The notes beneath the pieces were generated by a model. The model did not search any database, was not told the DNA's origin, and saw nothing but the letters and a program-made list of their open reading frames with translations. A DNA stretch of 64,000 nucleotides from Lathyrus oleraceus (taxonomy: Eukaryota; Streptophyta; Magnoliopsida; Fabales; Fabaceae): assembly GCF_024323335.1 (NCBI RefSeq), contig NC_066581.1, positions 444,255,816 through 444,319,815 on the forward strand. Reading direction: 5' to 3'. How positions within the stretch are numbered: position 1 is the first letter of the stretch; every line of letters starts with the position of its first letter. The translations under genes were made by a program, and so were the position numbers. Positions 48,409-59,320 of this stretch are shown here, in pieces.

Positions 48409-49404
48409 GCAAATTCTTGGTGGTTTTGCCTACTTTTCACCCTTGTTGTATGATATTGTTTATTTGTTATGTGACATATTTTTGTACAATTTGGGATAAC
48501 TGTATTGATTGTAGTGTTTGAATTGCTTGATATACAATTGCTGTTTGCTTAGTGATCTCTGTGAGATGAGTTCTATACCCGAACTCGAGTGCACCTTAGG
48601 ATAGGAGAATGGCATAGTCTTGTCGACTTGTGTGGAGTATTCCTTAACAAGTTGACTTGCGAGCCCATTCACTTGGTGGAGGTCATGTTGGATTAATAAT
48701 GTCACACAAGTTATTTGTGGTTAGGCATTATTATTTCAATCATGTGCCTTAGAAGCCAAAGACCTTAGTTTACCAAGCCCATCTTGGCCTATTTTTAGGA
48801 CGTAGTGCGGAGGTCGTTCAGATGTCAGATCTGATGCGATTGTTACGCGATACTACACTCATAAGAGTCTCTCTTGAGAATATTTTTGGAATACGAGTAT
48901 TCGTTCCTCCGATAATATTCGAAAGATGGGATGATGACTATGGGAACCTCTGGTAGAACATGCTCGGCAGGTTAAACCCTAGTACACCCCTTTGGGTGGT
49001 TCTTAACCGAGACTCCATGCTCGTGACTCTCAGCAAACCCGTGATTCGTGGTTGAGTCGTTCAGACAACCTTAATATCAATGGAACCTGGGTGTCGATAA
49101 GGTGTAAACCATAATCCACCAAAATGGATGATTGATATTAAGGATGATTGAGCCGGTTCATGTATTGTTAATATCAATGGAACTTGGGTGTCGATAAGGT
49201 GAAAACCATAGTCCACCAAAATGGATGATTGATATTAAGGATGCTATGAGCTTTCCCATGACCTTTGTCTGGTGTGTCTTGCTTGATCCTTGAGTGTGAT
49301 TGTTGCATTCATGCATTCATGCATTCATCTGCATCCATATCATCAAAAAATGAGAATTTTTTTTCCAAGGAACTTAAGGGGTTTCTTTGCAAAAAAATTC
49401 AGAT
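48409..49404 (+). other. untranslated leader of Ogre-B
   Basis: About 1 kb without a supported gene. It contains a direct duplication of a 76-bp unit (49,071-49,146 and 49,168-49,243), each bounded by inverted TTAATATCAA/TTGATATTAA ends. A single related unit is in the Ogre-A leader. Confidence 0.75.
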
Positions 49405-49745
49405 ATGGAAAGACAAAGAATTATTTGACGAGATAATTTCCATGTGCAATAAAATGATTAATATTTCAAAGTTTGCAAATAAAACCCTCGAGTTCCTTTG
49501 AAATAAATAAAACAAAGCATATGCACAAACACTTCATGCATCATATGCATAAGCAGGTGTTGTTCTCAGCTTCTGGTCCTGTAGTTTGATCTCTGTGCTC
49601 TTCATTTATTTTGAAGACACGCTAGCTCCCCGGTACTACACCAGAGCCGATTCTTCGAGATTGATGGATCATCTAGAGCAAGAGAATCGTGAGTTCGAAG
49701 AGGAATTTGACAGACTAAGTGCTTTTGATGGATTTATTCCTGGTT
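49405..49745 (+). pseudogene. ORF1 and gag remnants of Ogre-B
   Basis: ATG at 49,405 aligns with the ORF1 start of Ogre-A by its upstream context (TTTGCAAA..TTC), but TGA follows after seven codons and nearly all of ORF1 is missing. ATG 49,664 (MDHLEQENREFEEEF) matches the gag start of Ogre-A. Within 30 codons the sequence jumps, out of frame, into protease sequence near 49,745. About 450 codons of ORF1 and most of gag are therefore deleted. Confidence 0.75.
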
Positions 49746-50134
49746 AGCCACTTGTCTTCTTTCCCATATATTGATGCTGAGGATGAAGTTGGAACGCCTT
49801 TCCAAGCTTTTTTTGTTGCTGAGCCGATTGAGAAGAAGTCTCCTTCATTTGCTTCCTATCGTGATGCGAAACTGGACATTGAATGTGGTGCAGTTGCTGG
49901 TTTAGGGAAGATGATTGAGCTTGAAGACAATAAGTCCCGGACTGGCATTGGCTATTCTTCTGGGGCATTCAATGAGCAAGGGCTGTTCAGGAGTGGAGGG
50001 TTCATCCATGCTGATCAAGCTGAGGAAGCTGCTGCTATTTTGGAAGAGGATGCAGAGGATCTGAGCAACTTTGTCATCCCTGGTGGTGTCTGCCATAATT
50101 GGGTCGCTGTGGATGTTCCTACGGTCATTCATAA
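49746..50134 (+). pseudogene. Ogre-B protease-region exon
   Basis: Open frame carrying the conserved Ogre segment before the pol intron (SFPYIDAEDEVGTPFQAF, KMIELEDNKSRTGIGYSS, FVIPGGVCHNWVAVD). The upstream protease core is deleted. The frame ends in the intron at TAA 50,142. Joining at 50,134/50,406 keeps the phase (AA + G), which supports the splice sites. Confidence 0.75.
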
Positions 50135-50405
50135 GTCAGTGTAATTTGTTCACTTTGTTCAAAAGCCTTCTCCCATGCCAAAAGGAGAAGTGATGACATT
50201 GTTGGCAGCATTTATACAATGATATTTCATTCAATTAATGCATTGTTAAACATTTGTTTTTCCATTTGTTTTCATTTTTCGCTTTTGCATGAAATCAGTG
50301 ATCACAAAAAACCCTAAAAACAAGAATAAAAGCAACCTTTTCATCTGCATAATGGTTTTCTTGTTTAAATTCTAAAGCTTTTTATTACCCAAAATCATTA
50401 TCCAG
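50135..50405 (+). other. putative Ogre intron between protease and pol
   Basis: 271 bp, AT-rich. The donor reads AA/GTCAGT and the acceptor TTATCCAG/G. Ogre elements are known to carry an intron here that is only partly spliced. The reading phase is conserved across it. Confidence 0.68.
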
Positions 50406-53400
50406 GTTGATTCTAAAACCCATTGAACATAATGATCCAACGCCATCTCCCAATTTTGAATTCCCTGTATTTGAGGAAGAGGAAGATGATGTTGAAGAGA
50501 TTCCTGATGAGATTACCCGTCTCCTTGAGCACGAGAAGAAGATCATTCAGCCGCACCTTGAAGATCTGGAAACAGTCAACTTGGGGTCTGAGGATTGTGT
50601 TCGTATGGTGAAGATTGGGGCACTTCTTGAAGAGTCTGTCAAGAAGGGGTTGATCAGTTTGCTACGAGAATATTCCGATATCTTTGCTTGGTCGTATGAA
50701 GACATGCCGGGTCTAGATACAGATATTGTGCAACATTTCCTGCCTTTGAAGCCTGAGTGCGTGCCTGTGAAGCAGAAGCTCAGAAGAACTCATCCAGATA
50801 TGGCAGTGAAGATCAAAGAGGAAGTTCAGAAGAAAATTAATGCGGGGTTTCTGGTGACTTCTACATATCCTCAATGGGTGGCCAATATTGTGCCTGTGCC
50901 TAAGAAGGATGGAAAATTCCGTATGTGTGTTATTTGAATAAAGCTAGTCCTAAAGATGATTTCCCTCTACCACACATCGATATGTTAGTAGACAATACAG
51001 CTAAATTCAAAATCTTTTCCTTTATGGACGGATTTTCCGGATATAATCAAATCAAGATGGCAATCGAAGATATGGAGAAGACAACATTCATCACACCTTG
51101 GGGAACATTCTGTTATCGAGTGATGCCCTTCGGTTTGAAGAACGCCGGAGCCACGTATCAACGAGCTATGACTACCTTGTTTCATGATATGATGCACAAG
51201 GAGATAGAGGTCTATGTTGATGATATGATTGCTAAGTCCCGAACGGAAGTTGAACATGTTGAGCATTTGTTGAAGCTTTTTCAGCGTTTGAGGAAGTTTA
51301 GGCTTCGCCTGAATCCGAACAAATGTACATTTGGAGTCCGTTCCGGCAAGTTGTTGGGTTTTGTTGTCAGCGAGAGAGGTATTGAAGTTGATCCTGCAAA
51401 GGTCAAAGCAATACAAGAGATGCCTGCACCCAAAACTGAGAAGCAAGTCCGAGGTTTTCTTGGCCGCTTGAACTATATTTCCAGATTTATATCCCACATG
51501 ACTGCCACATGTGCGCCGATATTCAAGCTCCTCCAGAAAGATCAATCTCATGATTAGGCCGAGGATTGCCAGAAAGCTTTCGACAATATCAAAGAATATC
51601 TGTCTGAACCTCGGATCTTGTCTCCGCCTGTAGAAGGAAGACCTCTGATCATGTATTTGACTGTTCTTGAAGACTCGATGGGTTGTGTACTCGGTCAGCA
51701 AGACGAATCAGGGAAGAAAGAATCTGATATCTACTACCTCAGTAAGAAGTTTACTGATTGTGAGTCTCGATACTCTATGCTTGAGAAGACGTGATGTGCT
51801 TTGGCTTGGGCTGCTAAGCGTTTACGCCAGTACATGATAAATCATACAACTTGGTTGATATCCAGAATGAATCCAATTAAGTATATTTTTGAGAAGCCTG
51901 CTTTAACTGGGAGAATTGCCCGTTGGCAGATGTTGTTGTCTGAGTATGATATCGAGTATCGAGCTCAGAAAGCTATCAAAGGTAGTATCTTGGCTGACCA
52001 TTTAGCGCACCAGCCGATTGAAGATCATCAGTCTGTTCAGTACGACTTCCTAGATGAGGAGATTCTGTATTTGAAAATGAAAGATTGTGATGAGCCTACA
52101 CTTGATGAAGGTTCGGAACCTGGTTCCAGATGGACGATGGTGTTTGATGGTGCTGTGAATCAGTACGGAAATGGAATTGGGGCAGTAATCATTACTCCTC
52201 ATGGCACGCATATTCCTTTTACAGCAAGGCTAACTTTCAAATGCACGAATAATATGGCTGAGTATGAGGCCTGTATTATGGGATTGGAAGAATGTATTGA
52301 TTTGAGAATCAAACATCTTGATGTGTATGGTGATTCGGCCTTGGTTGTCAATCAGATCAAGGGTGAATGGGAGACGAATCAGCCAGGTCTCATTCCGTAT
52401 AGAGATTATGCGAGGAGGATTTCAACGTTCTTTACAGAAGTTGACTTTCATCATATTCCTCGAGAGGATAATCGGATGGCAGATGCGCTTGCTACGCTTG
52501 CTTCCATGATTGTGGTCAAGTATTGGAATGAAGTTCCCAACATTACCGTGATGCGCTTGGATAGACCAGCTCACGTGTTTGCAGTTGAAGAAGTGAATGA
52601 TGACAAGCCTTGGTATTGTGATATCAAGAATTTCCTCCAGAACCAGGTATACCCGCCTGGGGCATCTGTGAAAGATAGGAAAACTTTGAGAAGGTTGTCA
52701 GGTAGCTTCTACCTCAGTGATGAAGTGCTGTATAAGAGAAATTTTGACATGGTTTTGCTCAGATGCGTGGATAGACACGAAGCAAACTTGTTAATGACTG
52801 AGGTCCATGAGGGTTCATTTGGTACTCATTCCAATGGACATGCCATGGCAAGAAAGATGTTGAGAGCAGGCTACTATTGGCTGACAATGGAGTCTGACTG
52901 CTGCAAATATGTGAAGAAATGTCACAAGTGTCAGATTTACGCGGATAAGATTCATATTCCTCCGACACTTCTGAATGTGATTTCATCACCATGGCCTTTC
53001 TCTATGTGGGGAATCGACATGATCGGCATGATTGAACCGAAAGCGTCCAACGGACACAGGTTTATTCTTGTAGCAATTGATTACTTCACCAAATGGGTTG
53101 AAGCCGCTTCGTATGCGAATGTGACCAGGCAGGTGGTCGTGAAGTTTATCAAGAATCAGCTTATTTGCCGTTATGGTGTGCCAGATAAGATCATTACTGA
53201 TAAAGGATCTAATCTGAATAATAAGATGATGGATGAGTTGTGCGCTGAGTTCAAGATTGCACACCATAATTCCTCTCCTTACAGACCTAAGATGAATGGG
53301 GCTGTTGAAGCTGCTAATAAGAATATCAAGAAGATTATCCAGAAGATGACAGTTACGTACAAAGATTGGCATGAGATGCTGCCATTTGCTTTGCATGGGT

Positions 53401-53858
53401 ATCGTACATCTGTCCGCACTTCAACAGGGGCAACCCCTTTTTCTCTTGTTTACGGCATGGAGGTTGTTCTCCCAGTAGAGGTGGAGATCCCATCAATGAG
53501 AGTCTTGATGGAAGCCAAGTTGACTGATGCTGAATGGATTCAAAGTCGTTATGACCAGCTGAATTTGATTGAAGAGAAGCGTTTGACTGCCATGTGCCAT
53601 GGTCAGTTATATCAGCAGAGAATGAAGAAAGTATTCGACAAGAAGGTCAAACCTCGTGTGTTCCGAGAAGGTGACCTCGTGCTCAAGAAAGTCTTGTCTT
53701 TCGCGCCCGATTCCAGGGGCAAGTGGACTCCAAACTACGAGGGTCCATATGTTGTTAAGAGAGCCTTTTCAGGCGGTGCTTTGATGCTTACAACAATGGA
53801 TGGGGAGGATTTCACTCGTCCTGTGAATTCAGATGCAGTCAAGAAATACTTTGCCTAA
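50406..53858 (+). pseudogene. pol: Ogre-B pol: RT, RNase H, archaeal-type RNase H, integrase
   Basis: RT starts about 50,600. A loss of about 10 bases near 50,927 removes most of the DYRD part of the VDYRDLN motif and shifts the frame. It resumes (LNKASPKDDFPLPHID, FSFMDGFSGYNQIKM, YVDDMIAKS) to TAG 51,555, then to TGA 51,792 after LEKT, then is open to TAA 53,856 (685 codons). The last part has the RNase H end, a second RNase H (FDGAVNQYGNGIGAV, AEYEA, YGDSALVVNQ, DNRMADALA), the zinc finger (HEGSFGTH...CHKCQ) and the integrase core (WGIDMIG, IITDKGS, NGAVEAANKN). Dual RNase H is the Tat hallmark. Confidence 0.92.
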
Positions 53859-53889
53859 AAAAAAAAAAGAGAGTATATGAAAAACAGAA

Positions 53890-54052
53890 TAGCTCGTTGA
53901 GTTGAAAACCCGAAAGGGCGGCTTAGGCAAAAATGAGCGTCTCGGTGGAGAACCCGAAAGGGCTATCCAGGCAAAAATTTGAGACTTAAAAAAGAATATT
54001 TACATCCCGCTAGATTGAGTACCTCACCCTGGGGCAATCTAGGCGAAAATTA
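53890..54052 (+). repeat. three-hairpin array after Ogre-B pol
   Basis: Three stem-loops, each followed by AGGCRAAAAT: (1) TTGAG/CTTAG around CCC-GAAA-GGG (53,897-53,926); (2) TGGA/TCCA around CCC-GAAA-GGG (53,946-53,969); (3) CTAGATTG/CAATCTAG (54,010-54,042). Element C has four counterparts at 60,558-60,745. Confidence 0.7.
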
Positions 54053-56924
54053 GGGATTTGGCAAGTAACTGTATCCGGATAAGACTTTCTGTTCCGCAGC
54101 TGTCTGTTCGTCAGAGATTCTCGATTCGTCGTCAACTGAAGCTTCGAATACATCGAGATTCAAATTGGTAGAGAAAGGATCATTATGTTCAATGTAGCCC
54201 TCTTCCAATATATATCACTGATTTCAAATTTGTACAGATCTATGGAGTCTCGCCATTTGCAGGCTACCATTCCATCAAATCAATTTGAGCTTTTATCCAA
54301 TTATTTGCACTCTTGTTTGTTTCAATTCAACAAATGTTTTGCATGTTTTAATTGATAAAATGTCATTGTTTTAAACAAATAAATTTTTTCAAAATTTGTT
54401 GTTTTAAACAAAGTGAACATTCACAATGATGAAAGGATACTTAAGAATTTCTCAGTGCTCTCCCAAGGGTGGCATGATTTCCAACAGGTAAGACATTTGT
54501 TCATATGCCTGGCATGGTTGTATCCTCTTTATCCTGATTTGTTGTTGGGGTTGTTCCCCAAGCGGAGCTTTTGTTGGGGTTGTTCCCCAAGCAAAATGTT
54601 TGTTAGGACTTCACAGTCCTCTCCAACAGTATTCTCTCCTCAGCATGGTTGCTTTCCTTTGGAAGATTCAGTGGTGGATGGGTTGACCTCCTGGTATTTC
54701 ATCACTTTCCTCAGCACAGTCGCTGGCAGAGTTGTTTATATGATATACTGCATTTATGCTATATCTCCCCATCAGAGCGCTTGTTGAGGTTTTCACCTCT
54801 TATCCCTTCAGCAGAGCAGTGATTATTTCCTCTTCAGCTTGTGGATTTCTTTTTGGAAGGTTCAGCATTTGGTGGTTGATCCCCGGCTTTCCTCCTCATC
54901 CCCGGTGGATTCCCTAGTAAAGCCGCCAGTAGATTTGTGGTATGGTGGATTATATCTGAGAAGTTTCCTGCAGAAGTTTTGTGCTTTCCCTGCAGAATCC
55001 TCAATGGAGTTGGTATCCCCAACAGAGTCAGGATCCCCGCCAAGAGTTGGTATTCTTCAACAGAGTTGTCTTTGTGGCAGTTTCTGCCTGTTGAAATCTC
55101 TGTTTCCCCAGTAGGGTCGGTTGGTGATCTATCACCCAGAGACTTGGTTGATTTTCTGATGCTTTTGATCCCCAGTAGAGTGGCTTGTTGCAGAAACTAC
55201 TTGTGTGATCTGTTTTTCCCTCAGTGGGTTTTTCCCCAATTGAGTGGCTGACAGTATTCCCAGTAGAGTTGCTTGTGCAGTTAGATTCTACATGGATGAT
55301 CTGTTCTCCCTTTGTGGGTTGTTCCCCAGCGGAGTTATTTGGAAGTTGCTTTCAGCAGTTCTTGCTTATGCAGTGAACTTCTGTTTCCCAGTTGATACTG
55401 AGGATTCCCCTGTAGATACCTCGGGATGTCTCCTTTCCCCAACAGATTTGTCTTTGTCGCTGTTTATGCCTGTTGTGACTTCTGTTCCCCAGTTGGGTTG
55501 ATTGTTGATCCATCACTCAGAGATTTTGTGATTTCCTGATATCTCTGAGACCTCTTTTGCCTCCCAGCAGATCTTTGCTTTTCAGCTTGTAGATCTCCAG
55601 CAAATTGGCTTTCCAGTTGGATTTTTCCTCTGGAAGTGTAGTACCGGGCGTTTGATTCCTGAGCCTGTTTGTGTTAGATATGTCTGTTTTGTCAGCATTC
55701 ATCAAACATAAATTACGCATATTCATGCATACTTTCAACATTCAGATATTCATAATTGCATTCTTTGCCATATATCTCTTGTTTGTTGTCTCCTGCTATG
55801 GGTGTTATAGATCTCTCCAATAGATCTCTCAAAGCAGATGTCGGGTGTTTAATCTCTCAATATAGAGTCAGCCCATAAGCAGAAAGTGTATGTCTTTCCT
55901 TCTACAGTTCCCCACTGAGATATATCCTCGTGGATGACGGTTTCTTCTGTTTCCTCCCAACACATATATTGGGATGGGTCTTCCTATTGAGTTATATCCT
56001 CATTAAGGACGAGTCTTGATTCAGTCTGGCTTTTCGGTTTGATCCTGAATTGGCATTTGTCAACTGTTTCTTGTGTTTCCCTGTGGAATAAATGAATGAA
56101 TTGCCCAGTAACCGACAATAGTTCATCTTATCCCCAGCGGAAGCTTTTGGGCCTCTACCCTCATACCGGTAGTTGTAAGTCCTATGTTCCTTGCCTCTTG
56201 GCGGAATTTGTGGTGATATACCTTTTATTCCTCAGCAAGAGTTGATTGGTTTTCTACCCAGTATTCGGTAGTTGTAAATCCTAGTTTTACTTGCTCCTCA
56301 CCAGTTGGTGGTTTGTTATAAACCCTATTTTGTTTCCCGTGCAGAATTGTGTTTCTTTCATTCCCACGCAGATGTTGTGGTTTTCTACCCCGTATTCGGT
56401 AGATGTAAACCCTATCTTTTTATCCTCCTCAGAGTTGTTGGCTACTACCCCGTATTCGGTAGTTGTAAGTCCTATCTCTTTTCCCCTAGCAGAGGTAACC
56501 TTTGTGGTTCATTCTGGTTGATGGTGGATTTTGTGGTCTTCTACCCAGTATTCGGTAGTTGTAAATCCTATGTTGTTGTGGTTTTTATCCCAACGGAGTC
56601 TGTGCTTTCTTGTGGATAATTGCCGGTTGCTAGCAATTTTATCCTTAGCCAGAGTTGGTATTCTACCCCGTATTCGGTAGTTGTAAACCCTAATTTCTCC
56701 CCTTTGTAGAGTTAACCTTGTTGTTCATCCTAACCGATGATGGTTACTCTTTGTGGTTATCTTCATTCAATATTCGATGTTGATATTCCCTCCTTGCTTC
56801 TGGGTAATTGCCGTTTGCTAGCAGTATCCCCAGCAAGTCCTTGTGGATAATTGTTGTTTATGCAATTCATCCCCAGCGGGTCGTCTTTCATTTACCCTTT
56901 TGCTTGGTAATGATTGTTGCTCCC
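54053..56924 (+). other. 3' UTR of Ogre-B with diverged anti-PBS repeats
   Basis: 2.9 kb with no supported gene; the short frames here are incidental. From about 54,540 to 56,890 the motif TCCCCAGCAGAGTNG, in variants, recurs some 25 times. It is the complement of the PBS at 48,391. Examples: 54,708-54,723, 55,016-55,029, 55,169-55,184, 55,258-55,272, 55,323-55,336, 56,870-56,885. Two copies of TTGGGG/CCCCAA hairpins lie at 54,541-54,595. Confidence 0.7.
56157..56695 (+). repeat. six CTACC...GGTAG hairpin repeats
   Basis: Units of the form CTACCCCGTATTCGGTAG followed by TTGTAARYCCTA, near 56,157, 56,257, 56,387, 56,446, 56,541 and 56,663. Each has a 5-bp CTACC/GGTAG stem. They are interspersed with the anti-PBS motifs. 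Confidence 0.75.
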
Positions 56925-58561
56925 TGTCGTAACCTGAAAAATACAGTGCGCAAAAAAAAACAACCGGCGAAAGAAAAAGACAGAAGAGTCGCCACCGTGC
57001 GTTATTCATCCCAAAGGAGGGAAAGGAAACGCTCGAAGTAAACCTGAAAAAGGAAAGGACAAGACGGGGTCTCGCAACCAAATCTTGGGTTCGGGAGTCG
57101 GTTATGCGAAGGGAAGGTATTAGCACCCCTACGCATCCATAGTACTCTACGGGATCCACTTTTGTGGTTCTTGTCTAAAGGGTATGGGTTTACCTAATGT
57201 GTTTATTTACTAAAAAGGTTAAGAGAAATGACTCACGTGGATGTCGCATCCACTGCATACGTATCTCATCTGAATATGAGAATCAGAGTCTTCGTAGCTC
57301 GGCTGACCTATGGGTTGGGGGATGTGTGCTCGCTAAGACACCGCGTCTTATGCCCACGTATCTCATCTGGAATGAGAATCAGAGCAAGCCGTAGTTCGGC
57401 TAACTACGGGGTTGTGGATTGGGTTTTGGACGAACGACGTCACTATGCAATCTACCGGATGCTCGACCTTTGGAGACTTACTCGCCTGTAGTAGAAGGAG
57501 TAAACGTGTGTTATGGAGAAGAAAAATCAATGAAGGGTTTGTTTGCATTGTAGGAACGCGCATGCTAAAGGGTAATGAGGATAAGACCTCATAGTTCTTA
57601 ACCCTGGACAAAGGAACCTGCATAAAGTAAACACAAAAACATTGCCTCCTATCGAGGTCTTCCAGCTAGGAAAGCAGTAAAATACGGGAAAAATGTAAAA
57701 GTACCACACGGATAAAGATCCGAAGTAACAACAATTAAAGGAACGATAAACCCTGAGATCCTTCCAAGCTAACATCATCAAAGAAAGTGGGTCAGTACAG
57801 GTAATCGGAATTAACCTCCAGGGGGTATCCCACAAATAAAGTGGGAAACCACGTAAGTTATCCCTGCAAACGTCATGTGAGCCCTCACAAAAAAAACTCA
57901 ACAAACAGGTTAGAGAAACAAAATAGGGTAACCAAGAGTTGACCCTAAATCAAAATGTAACCACATGAATAATTCCATCAAAATTCACAAAAAGCTCACA
58001 AAAAGCAATCAAGGGTAGGAGGCCTAAACTCTTGTCAAACACATGCATCAAAAGGGTATCAAATTCACCCATAATACCTCATACATTTAGAGCATTCAAA
58101 TTAAAGGCATAAAGATGATGGATATATGGCAAACCTGATTGGAGAGCTTGATTGAAATTGAGTTGCACCCGTGAGGTTTACAAAACAATCTTTAGGGTTT
58201 ATGTGAGGCAGAGGTGATTCTGTGCAGTTGAGTTCCCTTCAGGGTTTGGAGGCTGCTCTGAACTCTGTTAGTTCTTCTCTCACTATCTTTTTCCTCAGGG
58301 TTTTGTTCCAAGGAAACCTCAGAGTATTTTGCTTTTTTTTTTTCAAGTGATGCCTTGGTATTTATAGACTGAATTCCATGGCTTTGTGGGCTCAAATGAG
58401 GGAGACCCAAGTCCAAAAAATTTGTTATATTTTATTTATTTATTTAATTAATTTTATTTATTTATTTATTTTAACTTTTTTTTTTTTCGTTTTCTTTTTT
58501 TTTTTTTTTTTTTTTTTTTTGTTTTTTAGGAAAAATGAAGGGTAAATTTTGGGGTATTACA
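56925..58561 (-). repeat. 3' LTR of element C
   Basis: Sense TGTAATACCCC...GGTTACGACA, 1,637 bp. TATA box (sense TATAAATAC) at 58,357-58,365, about 200 bp into the LTR. It contains an AT-rich and poly-T stretch at about 58,428-58,520, and two copies of the hairpin module (57,237-57,297 and 57,334-57,396). The 3' end shares the CGCACGGTGGCGAC block with the solo LTR. Confidence 0.9.
58357..58365 (-). promoter_or_regulatory. TATA box in element C LTR
   Basis: The sense strand reads TATAAATAC. It is placed as usual for U3. Confidence 0.55.
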
Positions 58562-58573
58562 GCTGCCCCTATC
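58562..58573 (-). other. polypurine tract of element C
   Basis: The sense strand reads GATAGGGGCAGC directly before the LTR start. Confidence 0.75.
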
Positions 58574-58814
58574 AATCAACTGGAGACCCGGAAAGAAGAT
58601 GGCAGCTGCTTTCGTACTTTCGAGGTATCAAGGGATTGAATACAATAAAAGCCCAAAAATTTGCACTGAAGTGAAGTGAAGTGACAATGCCTATCAGAAT
58701 CGGCAAAGAGGTGGCCTTGAAAGAAGAATCCGTCTGGTACGGTGAGAGTCAGTCTGAATATCGAAAAAGAATGTTAAACTGGATACCAAAATAAATGGTA
58801 ACACAGAAATAACC

Positions 58815-59320
58815 ATGGCCTGAATGCCGCTCATCAGTCTGAATACTGGAAAGGACTTCGATCTGAACATCGGAAAATTGGCCTGAATGCCACAAGTCGC
58901 ATCGACCTGAATGTCGGAAACTTCTTCGATCTGAACATCAGAAAGACTTGGCCTGAATGCCACTTCGATCTGAATATCGGGAAAACTGGCCTGAATGCCA
59001 CTTCGGTCTGGATACCGGAAAACTGGCCTGAACGCCACAAGTCACATCGACCTGACCGCCGGAAACTTCTTCAATCTGAACATCGGAACACTGGCCTGAA
59101 TGCCACTTCGGTCTGGATACCGGAAAACTGGCCTGAATGCCACTTCAGTCTGGATACCAGAAAACTGGCCTGAACGCCACTTCGGTCTGAATACCGGAAA
59201 CTTCATGCCTGTCAGCATCGGCAGAAATAGGGAAAGATAATAGAGGCGGCGCATGGGCCAATGACACTTGCTGGGGATAACAAAGGTAAGTCATGAACAA
59301 TCTTCAGTCTGAGTACTGGA
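58815..59320 (-). repeat. array of about 17 mini-hairpins with a constant loop
   Basis: Plus-strand units with loop CTGAAT (or CTGGAT, CTGAAC) flanked by variable complementary arms: GGC/GCC, CAGT/ACTG, CGAT/ATCG, CGAC/GTCG, CGGT/ACCG. The average spacing is near 18 bp and units alternate in a 36-bp pattern. A few arms are mismatched (58,927-58,940; 59,048-59,061; 59,144-59,158). Confidence 0.8.

Larger units (their letters stand above)
24940..56924 (+). mobile_element. Ogre retrotransposon B with nested insertions
   Basis: Plus-strand Ogre starting TGTAAGACCCC at 24,940 (preceding five bases CATCC). Its 5' LTR is in three pieces because a solo LTR and an Athila element inserted into it. After the LTR end (48,384) come a tRNA-Arg PBS, leader, remnants of ORF1 and gag joined by a large deletion, a protease exon, an intron, pol and a long 3' UTR. 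The UTR is interrupted at 56,925 by element C, and the 3' LTR lies beyond the window. Loss of ORF1 and gag makes it non-autonomous. Confidence 0.9.

Noticed and set aside
54413..55501. Frames of 70-125 codons in the Ogre-B 3' UTR as genes
   Set aside because: They are Cys/Phe/Pro-rich translations of the CCCCAG repeats, overlapping in several frames, with no known domain.
58428..58520. Poly-T and TTTA-rich tract as an inserted poly(A) tail of a LINE or SINE
   Set aside because: It lies inside LTR-C near its U3 end, with no target duplication or retroposon body beside it.
58694..59254. Repetitive proteins of 68-114 codons (FRPVFRYPDRS-like) in element C
   Set aside because: They are the translated mini-hairpin array. 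The conservation is in nucleotide pairing, and frames are not kept between units.
58815..59320. CRISPR array
   Set aside because: Repeats are 18-36 bp with no unique spacers, no cas genes, and a plant retrotransposon setting.
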